Assembly (NCBI RefSeq): GCF_041260155.1
Contig: NC_091947.1
Coordinates: 32,311,528-32,375,527 of the forward strand
Source: Ptychodera flava
Taxonomy: Eukaryota > Hemichordata > Enteropneusta > Ptychoderidae
DNA: 64,000 bases
Direction: 5' to 3'
Below are positions 31,455 to 42,089 of the stretch, piece by piece (within the stretch, counting starts at the first letter, position 1; each line of letters begins with the position of its first letter). A program made the translations under genes and the position numbers. Under the pieces are notes generated by a model. That model was given only the letters and a program-made list of their open reading frames with translations. It was not told the origin of the DNA and ran no database searches.

Positions 31455-32779
31455 TTTTTCCTTCAGTACCCCATGCAACTACTCTATCAATACCAAGGTC
31501 TTAAGTGAGTTACAGAAAAAGTCATAGTCTATTTGTTTTCTGCCCATATGAGTCATGATTGGCCCAAGCATTGTTGGATGATTATCAGTACCTTTGATCA
31601 CAAACATTGGGTGTGGAAAGGTTGTTACAATTGTGTAAAATTCACCAAGACGAAATGTTGGATCTATACCAAGGATACATTTGTAATTGTCACTGCCACA
31701 ATATCGCTTCAAATCACATAACTGTTGATTTGTGGCTGAAAATGTTTGCAGCTGTGGATTAAATTGGACTGATCTCAAAAAGTCATTTTCAGCCGCCATA
31801 GTAAACAGTTTACCATAGTCCCCAGACATTGTAGGTGCTCTGCCGCGCTTGGATTTACAAGCGTTTGTCATATTTTTTTTAGCATTGTATACTTGTCGTC
31901 TGTCCCTTGGTATATCTCCTACCGACTTGCACCCCATCACACCACCAACATCTTCTGTACATGAGCTTATTACTTTTTTTGGTGGTAAGGTTAGACATTT
32001 TTCTCGAATGTTTTGGAGTGTACTTGGCTTTGTTCTATAAAATGGTGCCCCCGCCTTCTTTTGGTTTCCATGGTTTGGAAGACTGATTTCTTTTTCAATG
32101 CCATCATCAAAGTAATATTGAATTACAACTAGAGGTAATAGTTTTCTTTCATTGTTGTACACTTTGTGTATTATTCTTTTGAAGGATGACTCGGCATGAA
32201 TGCTGTAGTGTCTCATATACAAATAGGTGTTACTGGAGGTAGACTGATTTTTTGGAACAGTTTTCACTGTTTTAACAACACCATCTGCAGTTGTTACTGT
32301 AACATATGTTTGTGGACAAGAATGTCCCCCTCGCCAAATACCATTATCATCAGCACTCAAATCTCTAACATTTATACTGGTTGTATCAACCACAAAAGTT
32401 GCATTTTTTCGTACATTGGTTGGGACAGACTTACAAACTAAATCAAAACTAATTTGATTTCCAACAATTATGTTTAATACATCTCTCCTGTTCAATCCCT
32501 TGTATATATTGCTAAAAACTGGCCACTGTCCAACGTGATTATCTGTGAAAGGTTCACTTTGTTTATCAATTACTGTTCCTTGCCCATGGTGGTCACCAGT
32601 CAGCACAGGTTGTCCTTCCAAGTTTACCTCAGATGATGATTTTCCATTATGACTAGCATGAAGCAATGCTTGCCCTGCATGAGCTTCTTCACCTGTCACT
32701 GAATGGTTATGGACTACTTCTTGAGAATGTCCTAGCTCATCTTCATCACTATCACTTGGGAGAACAATAAGGGAAAATC
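31455..32779 (-). pseudogene. MULE transposase, central exon with first DDE aspartate, split by ISL2EU
   Basis: After the acceptor TTAATTGACAG an acidic, Gln/His-rich segment leads to a WRKY/FLYWCH-like zinc patch (DDNGIWRGGHSCPQTYVTV). A basic region follows, then the catalytic start YKCILGIDPTFRLGEFYTIV with the first Asp. The frame then reads GTDNHPTMLGPIMTHMGRKQ and SLKTL. One frame change near 31500 leads into GIDRVVAWGTEGKT, which is where other MULEs have the second catalytic Asp (usually TDG); here it is TEG. The coding sequence stops at the ISL2EU end and resumes at 6463 with ALINSFENAYP. Confidence 0.85.
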
Positions 32780-33011
32780 CTGTCAATTAAGTCAGTTATG
32801 AACTTGTGACTCAAATGATATATGAACAAGGGGCTATATGACATCTTCATATACATCATTCTGCTCTGTATAAGTACATAAACTATTATTGCTTGAATAC
32901 ATGAATTTATGTGCTGTCAAGGCAGAAGACAAGTGACCATGCTGTGTTCAGGAAATGTGTAATATTCTGTGCATGAATAAAAAAAACAGAAGAGACATGC
33001 ATGCACAGTAC

Positions 33012-33089
33012 CTGATTACTATGATATCATCTGCATTGTCGTGAGTCAGATCTATGACAAAATTTGCACAAATATCCATATTTTCTGTC
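33012..33089 (-). pseudogene. MULE gene, candidate small exon
   Basis: Acceptor ATTTTCTTCAG; the exon encodes TENMDICANFVIDLTHDNAD and ends DIIVI before donor GTACTG. It is acidic and plausible, but the phase does not match the next exon, so either the boundary is wrong or the gene has decayed here. Confidence 0.5.
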
Positions 33090-33284
33090 CTGAAGAAAAT
33101 GTGAAATGGAAAATGTTAAAGAAACAGTAGCTTTAACTTCTGACAATTTTGTTGTTTTTTTTATTTCCTGTGTATTATGTTTACTTGTGTACTTTTCAAC
33201 ATACACAATGCCTAATATTTGTTGCACAAATATTTCTTGGTTATTTGTAGTTTTGTCTTGACTAATATTCAAACGTAAACTTAC

Positions 33285-33325
33285 AAGACTTTATTATTAT
33301 AGGCAAGTCCTACCCATCCAGACAC
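33285..33325 (-). pseudogene. MULE gene, candidate micro-exon
   Basis: It encodes GWVGLAYNNKV before donor GTAAGT. Joined to 33089 it reads KVLTENMD in frame. The acceptor is unclear; the best AG would create a stop. Confidence 0.35.
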
Positions 33326-33446
33326 CCCAGTGAAAAGATTTTGTGTGTCATAAGCTCTTCAACATATTGGCTGCTTGTGCAACACAAAACAAATTGCTTT
33401 ATTATAAACCCAACTTAGGCACTTTTTCATATTTGTACTCACTTAC

Positions 33447-33525
33447 AAATCCTTTCTTTGGCAACCAACTTCTTCTTTACTGTCTTTGTCTTCCCACGGG
33501 AAACCTCAGAGGGTATAACCACACT
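33447..33525 (-). pseudogene. MULE gene, candidate basic exon
   Basis: Acceptor TTTTTTTAG; it encodes SVVIPSEVSRGKTKTVKKKL followed by VAKERI, ending at donor GTAAGT. Rich in lysine, it may contain a nuclear localisation signal. Confidence 0.5.
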
Positions 33526-34314
33526 CTAAAAAAATCATTGCAGACATTAATCAAGAAATCAAGCGGTGTATAATTTTATCGCTCACAACCATGGTTGCAT
33601 TTCGACAAATTGAAACAATGTTTGAAAATTATAATGAGGCATATATTCTTCAAAAACAGTTCAGGTACACCATTAAAATTATGTCATACTTGACTATACT
33701 TCTACACATTTTGTTAAGAATAATACTAATGCAGTATTCTTTACAGAGAAATACACTGTCAGTATGTTTGAACTTTTCATTGACAACATAATGTTGGATT
33801 TGGATGACATATATTTTCCAACAGGAATTCATATCTATCCCCTTGCTTGCTGACTTGTTTTAACTTTTAGTGCTCATACAATGGAGAAGTTCCCCAGAAT
33901 TTCCTTTAATAGAAGGTCTTTTAGCTAACACTTTTAGCACAGTAATGCTATAGGGTAATCAAAGTATGTGCAAATTAAGTCACATAAATTTGCTTGAGTA
34001 CTTCTTGAGAAATTGCCTCATTATGAAATTCGTAAAACTAGGCTTAGCCTAGGAAGCAATTGATTAATAAGCCACAACCATGAAAATCTATTGAGATCTA
34101 CTGGTAGATCTTATCATGACAGTGCTAAATACTTGAACTTACATGACATACAACCCCATGGTTCTGTATATGGACAGACTGACACACAGACATAGACATT
34201 ACGAGGAAATAGGACACCTTTGGCGTTTTGTCAAAAAAGGAAAAACATTGGGGAATAATATGACCTGGCCTTGCTAAACATTTCACAGTCACAGCAACTT
34301 CTAGTTATATTTAC
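33526..34314 (-). other. MULE intron, nothing recognised
   Basis: AT-rich intronic DNA between candidate exons, without motifs or repeats that I can name. Confidence 0.4.
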
Positions 34315-34417
34315 CTTGTTAACATCAGAATACTTGAAACTGCAGTGAGATGGACTGATTACTATTCTTTCTTCCCAATCATTTAAAATGTCTTCTCTTT
34401 CATAATCCTCACAATCA
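34315..34417 (-). pseudogene. MULE gene, candidate acidic exon
   Basis: Acceptor CTGATATTTGCAG; it encodes DCEDYEREDILNDWEERIVI then SPSHCSFKYSDVNK and donor GTAAAT. The split Ser codon joins correctly to the exon ending at 35945. Confidence 0.6.
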
Positions 34418-34449
34418 CTGCAAATATCAGTATGAAGTAAACAAGTCAT

Positions 34450-35512
34450 TGGCAATGACATAGTCCCCACTGTAATAATAGTCCCCACTTGTAATAGGAG
34501 TATTAGTCTTGATGGGGCAGGGAAATATGGTCATTAAGAAGTATCAATGGAATGTATATGTTGAGATCTATGGGCACATAGGTCTATGTCATTGTTCGCA
34601 ATTTGAAACACATGAGGCATGTCTAAGTATTTAAAGACCCATTAACAAGTGGGGACTTCGTCATCAACGATGACTTTGCAAATATTTAATATCTGAAATG
34701 GCTGCTATGACAAAGATCTGTGCCCGTGTACCCAATTTGAAAGAAATCAGTTCAGACATGCCTTAGTTATGGCTTAAAACACGAAAAAATCGTAACAGAA
34801 CGGCTGCCTGGCGGCCATCTTGGATCATATTACAACAAAAATCAATATGCATATGTATGAAATAGATCAATGCCCAAATTTTAAAGAAATAGGTTGAGAC
34901 ATGCCTCAGTTATGGCTGAAAACACAAAAAATCATAACAAAATGGCCGTCTGGCGGCCACCTTGGATAGTATCACAAAACCAATCAACGTGCATCTGTAC
35001 GGGGTAGGGTACTATCCTTGTGCAAAGTTTGAAAGAAATTGACCGTGGCATGTCTGAGATATCTGCGTGAATGGATGGACGGACGGATGGATGGACATGA
35101 CCCAATCTATAAGCCCCCTGGACTTCATCCATGGGGACTAAAAACTGTGTCACTGCATCCTTTTTGCAATATGAATACAATGAGAAACTAAATTTTTATT
35201 TTTCTTGGCCTTATGCATGGGAGTCTATGGAGAACTGCCTTATACATGGAAGTCTATGGAGAGCTGCCTTATACATGGGAGTCTATGGAGGTGTAAACTA
35301 AAAAGTCCTCTAACACGGCCAAATTTGATCGCATTGTGAAACAAATCGACGTGCATCTGTATGGGGTAGGGTACTATCCTTGTGCAAAGATTGAAAGAAA
35401 TTGACCAGGGCATGTCTAATTATTTGCGTGAACGGATGCAGCGGTCGGGACGGACAGACGGACATGACCCAATCTATAAGTCCCCCTTGAACTTCGTCAG
35501 TGGGGACTAAAA
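34450..35512. mobile_element. dispersed repeat (AGTCCCCAC..GTGGGGACT), copy 2, in MULE intron
   Basis: Its ends match copy 1 at 27630-29610. The interior holds about three degenerate units of 130 bp (GCCCAAATT..GAAAGAAAT..GACATGCC..GGCGGCCATCTTGGAT) and a duplicated end (GTGGGGACTA at 35131-35140 and again at 35501-35509). No duplication was established. Confidence 0.7.
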
Positions 35513-35606
35513 CTAGACTATGCCTTTTTTGCAGTATTTCATTCACGATGGCATTTACCTGTGTCAGAATGTGTGTGGGTTGTTTTGTTTGTTTGTTTAT
35601 TTGTTT

Positions 35607-35633
35607 GTTGTTGTTGTTGTTGTTGTTGTTGTT
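35607..35633. repeat. (GTT)n microsatellite
   Basis: Nine tandem GTT triplets preceded by GTTT repeats. Confidence 0.9.
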
Positions 35634-35944
35634 TTTTGGGGGAGACGGTGGTTCTACAAGTTCATATGAGGTGTGACTGACATCATTTCCTGAGACGCTC
35701 ACCCAACTTCACACAACACTAAGGGTACCCCATGTCAACAGAACCCCTATCATCCTGTCCACATGAAAACTCTGCCACTGACAATTTGAAGTTACGAATA
35801 GTGTAAATGAACGATGCACAGCAATAAAATAAAATGAACAGGTACTGATCAGCAATTGTGCTCTGGTACAAACATATAGGCACTGCAGCACTGACATATA
35901 TTCATATATGAGTTTATATGAGGAAAAACTGCTGATAAACTTAC

Positions 35945-36012
35945 CTGGAACAGTCAAACAGTTTTCGTTTCTTTGTTTTAACCACATCATTATCACTCTT
36001 GGTGACATTTTT
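35945..36012 (-). pseudogene. MULE gene, candidate exon with basic stretch
   Basis: It encodes KNVTKSDNDVVKTKKRKLFD then C-S and a split codon before donor GTAAGT. VKTKKRKLF resembles a nuclear localisation signal. The acceptor is weak. Confidence 0.5.
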
Positions 36013-36653
36013 CTTGATTTCATTTAAATTGAAAACACAAATAGAACACTGTAAGGTTCGCATACATGAAATAAATCTGCCTTTGTATGTCCATTTCTAT
36101 AAATTCGTACATGTAACCCATGATGCATCTGCACATCCAATAATATCATGGCAGCTTGGAATAGTTTTATGTTTCTCAATGGCCAGCATGTTCTACAGAC
36201 TACAGTAAACTTACAATTTTATTTGCTCTATATATATGTGTGTACATAGTGTGTACTGTAGGTGCAATTAGAGGGTAAATAGCTTGTGAATTTCTGTTAA
36301 ACAAGACTGTCAGCCAGTTGAACTCTAAAAGAAAAACACGGTAAACTTCACACAATTACAATATATCGTTTCACAGGAAAGGATGAAAATTCACTGTGTG
36401 GATAAATGGCTGTACAAAACTAAATTAAAAAAAAATAACAAACACATTGAACTGTACCATGGACTTTGCCATGCACATGATAAGTTATTATTGTGTAAAG
36501 TTTGAAGGCCATTGGTCTGAGTAATGACACCAGATAGACACATTGACAGTCAGAACACAATTACAAGTCCTCATCCCAGTTGTCTTGTGGGGACTAAAAC
36601 AGAAGAGAAAAGAAAATAATGTCTAGGATATTTTAATTTTATAATGGACTGAC

Positions 36654-36733
36654 CTTAGTGATGGAGACTTGCTTGGACTGGCCAAGGCTGACATCATACT
36701 CACAACATCACTCATACCGGTATGGTTGTCAAC
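36654..36733 (-). pseudogene. MULE gene, candidate exon
   Basis: Acceptor TTCATCTGTAG; it encodes VDNHTGMSDVVSMMSALASP then SKSPSLR and donor GTCAGT. Serine-rich, no motif. Confidence 0.5.
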
Positions 36734-37268
36734 CTACAGATGAACAACTCATTGAATTTTTTGGAAAAATGGTATACATGCTTGTAAGTGGAACTTTGCT
36801 AAATTGGACATAACTGAATGATTGTTCAGTCAATCCAATACATGTAATTGAAGTACCTTATGTGTTACTGGTGGTGTCATAAAATTGATTCAGATTAATG
36901 TTTTTATATCAAGACATTCTTCATGGAATGATGCGAAACTACTTGATCATATCACAACCAAAGTCAGGCCAGGTATTTCTGCAATATTTCTGCCCAATCT
37001 GAGAAGCCTTTGCAATCATGTGCATTATGTCTATAAAAACTTGTGTATTTTAGCACACTAATTACTCTGATGGGTGCATTGGTATGAAATGTAGGTAGGT
37101 ACATTAGAGTGTGGATGTACATCAACATATACAATGTTCTCATAAAATGCTTAAAGGTATAGTATGAACTGTCTGGAGCTAGTATACTCTGTGAAATTCT
37201 ATATTATTTTTCCCCTGCAGAAGACTAAAGATGTATGAGCCAGTTGAGACTTAGAAAGAGTAACCTAC
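36734..37268 (-). other. MULE intron, nothing recognised
   Basis: AT-rich intronic sequence. No repeat or coding signal that I can support. Confidence 0.4.
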
Positions 37269-37366
37269 CTGCTTTGTTGGCGATTTTGTCACATCAGCAT
37301 ATGAAAAAAAAATTCAACACTGCATTCTTGTTTTGAGTGATCTGGTGGCATTTCAACGACAGTTGC
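37269..37366 (-). pseudogene. MULE gene, candidate exon 2
   Basis: Acceptor GTCTTTAACAACAG, then ATVVEMPPDHSKQECSVEF. The frame breaks in a run of nine or ten T residues, after which SYADVTKSPTKQ reads to donor GTAGGT. The homopolymer indel is one of several lesions of this transposase. Confidence 0.55.
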
Positions 37367-37656
37367 CTGTTGTTAAAGACAATATATACTTAAAATATGA
37401 CACTTATATTGGGAAATAAATAAATGACTTGCATGCATTGTCATTTTTACTTCAATGTAACACAATTCTGAAGTGATAGCTTTTGTATGTAATATGAACA
37501 TGGCAATATGCCAAATGTTTTGTGCATCAAAAACCCAAAGGGGGTCAATTTTTACCCCCAAACTGTCAATTTTTGCTGGGTACTGTCACTTGGGTGAATC
37601 TATATGGTACTTGTACTCAAAGTGATAGTCATATGTTAAACATCTACAACACTTAC

Positions 37657-37737
37657 CTTTGCTTTCCCACACAAGGGACAACTGGACAGGGATGGTAAAA
37701 CATCACTATGACAGTCGGAACATGTCCAGCTTGACAT
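37657..37737 (-). CDS. MULE gene, candidate first coding exon (zinc-ribbon-like)
   Basis: The 27-codon exon starts with an ATG in the context AGGATGTC and encodes MSSWTCSDCHSDVLPSLSSC followed by PLCGKAK, ending at a perfect GTAAGT donor in phase 0. C-x2-C-x10-C-x2-C is a compact zinc ribbon. It lies about 3.2 kb inside the right inverted repeat, as expected for the 5' end of a minus-strand MULE gene. Linking it to the transposase rests on strand, spacing and phase, not on a transcript. Confidence 0.6.
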
Positions 37738-40511
37738 CCTGTTGAGACAATAATGTATGTTTATTATTAAACCTCTTTCTCCCAAGTTAAATAACCCCTG
37801 TGAGAAAGAGGATTAACAAATAGCATATACGTAAAAGGCACCTCACACATGGTTTGCTGTAACTGTTTAACAAAAACAACAGGATCTTTTCAGTACCTTT
37901 TGGATGCAACTAATTCCAGATTATGCTACATACAATAAATTTGAATTTGAATTTTTGGATTCGGTAAAAGTTTAAGTGTGAGACAATTTATTGGCAATTA
38001 CACCCCATACAATAAGGGGGGGGGTGCACTTTGACAATATTAATTAAATGATTTTTAAAACAACAGTACATTCCATAGAAAAGCCAATATTAAGAGTCCA
38101 TTCACTGTCAAGTGCAAATATAAGATTGTTGAATGCAATGGTATTTATAGAGCCAAAGAAAATGAGATACTCTTATCCTGTCTACTTGTTCAAAGAACTT
38201 TCACTGGATTTTTGTGGAGCATGTTATTGAACACATTAAGGTTTGGTGCGCCTTTTATTTCTCATCAATAGATTTCAATGAACATTTCTGAAAGGACCAA
38301 GGATTGTCAACGAAAATTAGGGTGTCACCATGGAAATTGTTGAGATATCAAATCATTAAAATCAGTGATTTTCATATTCCTATATAGGAAAACAATGGGC
38401 TGAATAATTAAGAAATAACATGGCAGAATTTAGTATTTCCCGTGAATAGATTTTGATGAAATTTCCCCAATTGAAGGATCAGTGACTGAAAAGTATATCA
38501 ATAGAAAAAAATTGGGGGTCAACACCTCATTTTTTTAGATATAGCCAAAAGTTATAAAACCCTAAGACTTTGAAGTGCGCCCTCTGGAGACAAAGATGAG
38601 AAATCATGTTTCATATGGCAACATTTACAAGATAAACTCAGATTGTGAAATTCATGATAAATTATGTAACATAACAAAGAGTACAAGTAATTGACATGAA
38701 TAAAGCCTTCAAATCAAGGTTACTTCAGCTTTTGAATGTTACTTACTTTACCATGAAAATCACAAGGGACATTAGTGAGGGTGTTTTGTTGCATAAAGCC
38801 ACCATTTTGACTGATCTTGATCGTGCGCATCATAGGTTGCACACTATAATGGGCGCACTAAGCCTTGATACTTTACAACTTGCACAACCAAGTTGATAGG
38901 TAGACATGGCATATGTGAGGAAAATTGCTTATTTTGCATCTGTTAAAATAGTGGAGAAACTGAAGGTACAACATTTTTATTTTTTGACATTAACTGGTTG
39001 TTTCACTATTGAAGTCATTTATGCTGTTTGGCTTAATTGAATGTACTATATACAGACCTCTGAGCTCAGCACACTCACTCTACTTGTGCAGATTTATGTA
39101 AAGATTTCAGGATGACACAGGTAAGGGTAGGCTACCAGGAATTATATTTTACATATTTACGTGTTCAGCCTATATCGCAAACTTTTGTAGAGCTACAATG
39201 ACTTGACATTTCAATATTTTTCAGTAATCAGAACAACATAAAATAACTTCTCACATGAAAAAATAAAATAACCCAAATAATGTCAAAGATGGCTAATTAT
39301 TATTGTCTCTTTATGACCCCTCCCCCCCAAAAATTGAGTAAATTGAGAACATCGTTTGCATTATGACACCAGTGTTTAATTGCAAAAACGTAAATATGAC
39401 TGATGTAAAGCAGACTAAGTCGCCTCAAGGCCCTGAGCACATGGGGCCAGGGCAGCTCTTTGCCCTCCCCCCCCCCCCCCCTAGAAGAAACAAAACACAT
39501 AGGCGAGAACTGAAGTGTTGAATTGGGTTGAAAAGAATTGAGAATTGTGGGGGTTCTTCGTTATGTGAAGTCTATTTTAAAGTGAATATATTGTAACTCT
39601 GTACGCGTGCTAGCGACAATTCAATTTTTTTTTCACAATCACAGGTTGTGCACTCGCACGTGAACTGAGTGCGGGCTGCCTTTCACGTCGGCATGATGAG
39701 TTCGATTACTTCATATTGTTTTCTAACAAATTACATCGCGCAAACTAACCTTACCTGGCCTAACCCAACCTTAAGTTATTGCGCGTCCTTTCCCTCTGAT
39801 GTTACATAAAAGTTAGTAACAATAGTTTTAAAAATTTACTTACAAAAATGACAGAAAGTTAGCGTGGTAGCCAGGCATCGCCATGCTTGCTCAAGTTGTA
39901 TTCTCTTGTGAAATTTACAGCCCAAGTATTCAACCATTTCTCGACCGCGGAGTGACGTCAGGAGTGGGTGAAACGCATACGAGCGAATGATACAGAAATT
40001 GTGTGGAAAAAAGCAGAACTAAAAGTTATGTCATTTATGTATATTGAAACTTTGAATATTGTGTTGGTGGTTGAAAATCCGAACTTCAATTATTTGTTTT
40101 TCACGGCGCTGTGACGCAAAAATGACGGAAAAAAACCGCAAGTACCCGGATGGGCCGCGGTCGAGAATGCCCCAACACGACTAAAAAAAGTACATTTAAG
40201 TGATATTTGTCTCATAAAAATATGCGCTAAATGTTTCTTTCATTTTAAATAGTGATTTAACATATTCCTTAAATACAAAATCGAATCTTGCTTTGCCAAA
40301 ATGACGAATGGAATCTTCGCAAATCAAAGCCCTTGCACTGCGAGTTAGTATGGCAGAATTTTGATACATTTTGGATAACAAAAAGGATACAAAATCATAC
40401 TGAACAAAAGATGACCTGACGCAGTCGAACTTTGGGCAAGGCACACGTAGCGCTAGCGGCGTGCGTGCTGCGAAAACAATGGCCGAATTCACAGGCGCTG
40501 GACCTCGACCT
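37738..40511. other. MULE 5' region between gene and right inverted repeat
   Basis: The AT-rich part (to about 39300) has no gene I can support. 39300-39490 holds short homopolymer runs. 39600-40500 is more CpG-rich (GACGTCA, GGGCCGCGGTCGAG, CGCAAAAATGACG) and could be the MULE promoter. An open minus-strand frame at 40196-40492 has no recognised motif. Confidence 0.4.
39469..39481. repeat. poly-C tract
   Basis: About 13 consecutive C residues; low-complexity sequence, prone to length error. Confidence 0.8.
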
Positions 40512-40665
40512 TAGCTGGGTAGTCTGCTAAGTAGATCGATTTTCGGATCGATCTATTGATCCCGTAGTCGATATGCCCGCGACTGAGGTTGCAGTGGCGG
40601 GCATATCGACTACGGGATCAATAGATCGATCCGAAAATCGATCTACTTAGCAGACTACCCAGCTA
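40512..40665. mobile_element. 154-bp palindromic MITE, TAGCTGGG..CCCAGCTA
   Basis: Near-perfect inverted arms: TAGCTGGGTAGTCTGCTAAG and CTTAGCAGACTACCCAGCTA, with ATCGATCCGAAAATCGAT inside. End letters match the TAG..CTA palindromic group. No clean duplication flanks it, but weak inverted similarity (ACAGGCGCT / AGCGCCTGT) lies just outside, so it may sit inside an older palindrome. Confidence 0.8.
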
Positions 40666-40676
40666 AGGAGCGCCTG

Positions 40677-40816
40677 TGGCCGAATTAGCTGTGATATCGC
40701 AGCGGCACTTTATCGAACGCGCTCGGGTCATTGGGGTCATCGCCGATGAACCCAATGACCCGAGCGCGTTCGATACAGCCACAAGCGCCGCTTCGATATC
40801 TCAGCTTTGGCCGAAT
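40677..40816. mobile_element. 122-bp palindromic MITE with 9-bp duplication TGGCCGAAT
   Basis: TAGCTGTGATATCGC starts at 40686 and its inverse GATATCTCAGCT ends near 40807. Inner arms are ATCGAACGCGCTCGGGTCAT and ATGACCCGAGCGCGTTCGAT. TGGCCGAAT occurs on both sides (40677-40685, 40808-40816). The 9-bp footprint matches the other TAG..CTA palindromes. Confidence 0.82.
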
Positions 40817-40906
40817 TACTATTTGTATTTTACCTCGTTGGATTTGTGCAGGTGTTTGAAGATTAAAAACCTCAATTCCAAAATGTTATGGCTTTATTTC
40901 GAGAGA

Positions 40907-41228
40907 GATTTGTGAAGTTCACAGCCTCCCCTGACTAAACAGGTACTGTAGTGACTGTGGGAGTACGTGTTCACACTGATATTTTCATGCCGGCCCATGA
41001 TTTCGCCATGTATCACTACTTTGCAGTTCGACCGTGATTGAAGTCACTTCAAAATATTCCGTTACGTACCTAATCCATTCATTAAACCCAGTAAACCAAC
41101 TGCTGTGGTCACGGACATTATTTAAATATTAGATTTTATTGAAAAAAAACTTTTGAGGTTGTGGAAATGTTGTCATTTCGTGATTTCGCGATTTCGTAAT
41201 GTATCTATTTCGTTGTTCATCATAAGCC
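40907..41228 (-). repeat. right terminal inverted repeat of MULE
   Basis: Reverse complement of 1160-1477 with scattered differences; see the left copy. Confidence 0.92.
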
Positions 41229-41237
41229 ATGCGTATT
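41229..41237. repeat. 9-bp target site duplication, right copy
   Basis: ATGCGTATT, identical to 1151-1159. Collapsing both predicts an empty site reading TGAACATA-ATGCGTATT-TATCGTAGG. Confidence 0.9.
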
Positions 41238-42089
41238 TATCGTAGGATACTGTGTGCCTGTACGGAATCCCAACTTATAAAAATGCTCGGTCTCGGGCGC
41301 AGAATTTAAGACGTTCGATCTCTCAGACGTCCGTTTTCTGCATTTGGCACTTAGAGTGATGAAAATACACAAGTAAGACAACAAATACACGCAAGTTGAT
41401 ATAATATAAAAGCAATAACCCCCTTCGCAGTCGGGTATACACGAGATTTTGGTACAATTCTATATGTCGCGCATTGTACCAAAATCTCGTGTTCCTGCGG
41501 CGGGGGGGGGGGGGGGAATTGCTTAAAGAAACTTGCAAGGTTGAAAACCAGGCAGGTTTCATGATTTCAATTTTACGTTAAATTTAATGACCCGCATCAC
41601 CTCTGGTACAGGGTAAGGAAAAATTGGATCCAGGTTAGCTTTAATTCTCAAACAGGAAGCTTTCAAATTCTCAACTATTTCATACAGAGGCGGCGATACC
41701 TGTACATACAATATATACATTCTACTTAATACACACTGATATGTATGTGCCTGTCTGTCAGTGTCTGTGTCTACCGGTATTTGTATGTATAGAGACACAC
41801 ACCCGCATAGGGACGCACCCTACCCCGCCAACAGATAGCTGTGTTTCCACAGCTTACATGTATAAATTTAGATGCCATGATAACTCATCTCATGATCCGC
41901 CTCTCCAACTGCCCATCTGATAATGAGATCACTACTTTAGGATCGACTCATTCGTCTGTGAATTTCTGTAAGAGATTTCCAAGTCCCTACTCCCGTAAAA
42001 TCCGTTCCATCCATTGAGATTTGAGTGATGTACCCCTCAGGAACTCATGCGTCGAGCAAAGCGAATGAAAGTTTGCACGCTCAAAGAAA
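41238..42089. other. right flank of the MULE insertion, hairpin and G-tract
   Basis: Host-side flank. At 41430-41505 ACGAGATTTTGGTACAAT pairs with ATTGTACCAAAATCTCGT, flanked by C-rich and G-rich arms that end in a 16-G tract (41501-41516). At 41815-41857 a solo arm CCCCGCCAACAGATAGCTG..TTTCCACAGCT belongs to the palindrome family at 18252. No exon was recognised. Confidence 0.55.

Larger units (their letters stand above)
1160..41228 (-). mobile_element. 40-kb Mutator-like element (MULE) with nested insertions
   Basis: The element is bounded by long inverted repeats (1160-1477 and 40907-41228) whose termini read GGCTTATGATGAACAAC inward from both sides. Exact 9-bp direct repeats lie just outside. 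Between them a minus-strand gene encodes a MULE-type transposase: a zinc-ribbon-like first exon near 37.7 kb, a DDE domain near 31.5 kb, and the LRCFAH motif plus a SWIM finger between 6.5 and 5.0 kb. Its length is inflated by a 25-kb ISL2EU insertion and several foldback or MITE insertions; without the ISL2EU it would be about 15 kb. Boundaries are directly visible. The family assignment rests on transposase motifs, TIR length and TSD size. The transposase is frameshifted, so the copy is almost certainly dead. Confidence 0.88.

Noticed and set aside
41501..41516. G tract as a quadruplex
   Set aside because: A single homopolymer G run can form one only in principle and its length is unreliable in assemblies; noted as low complexity only.
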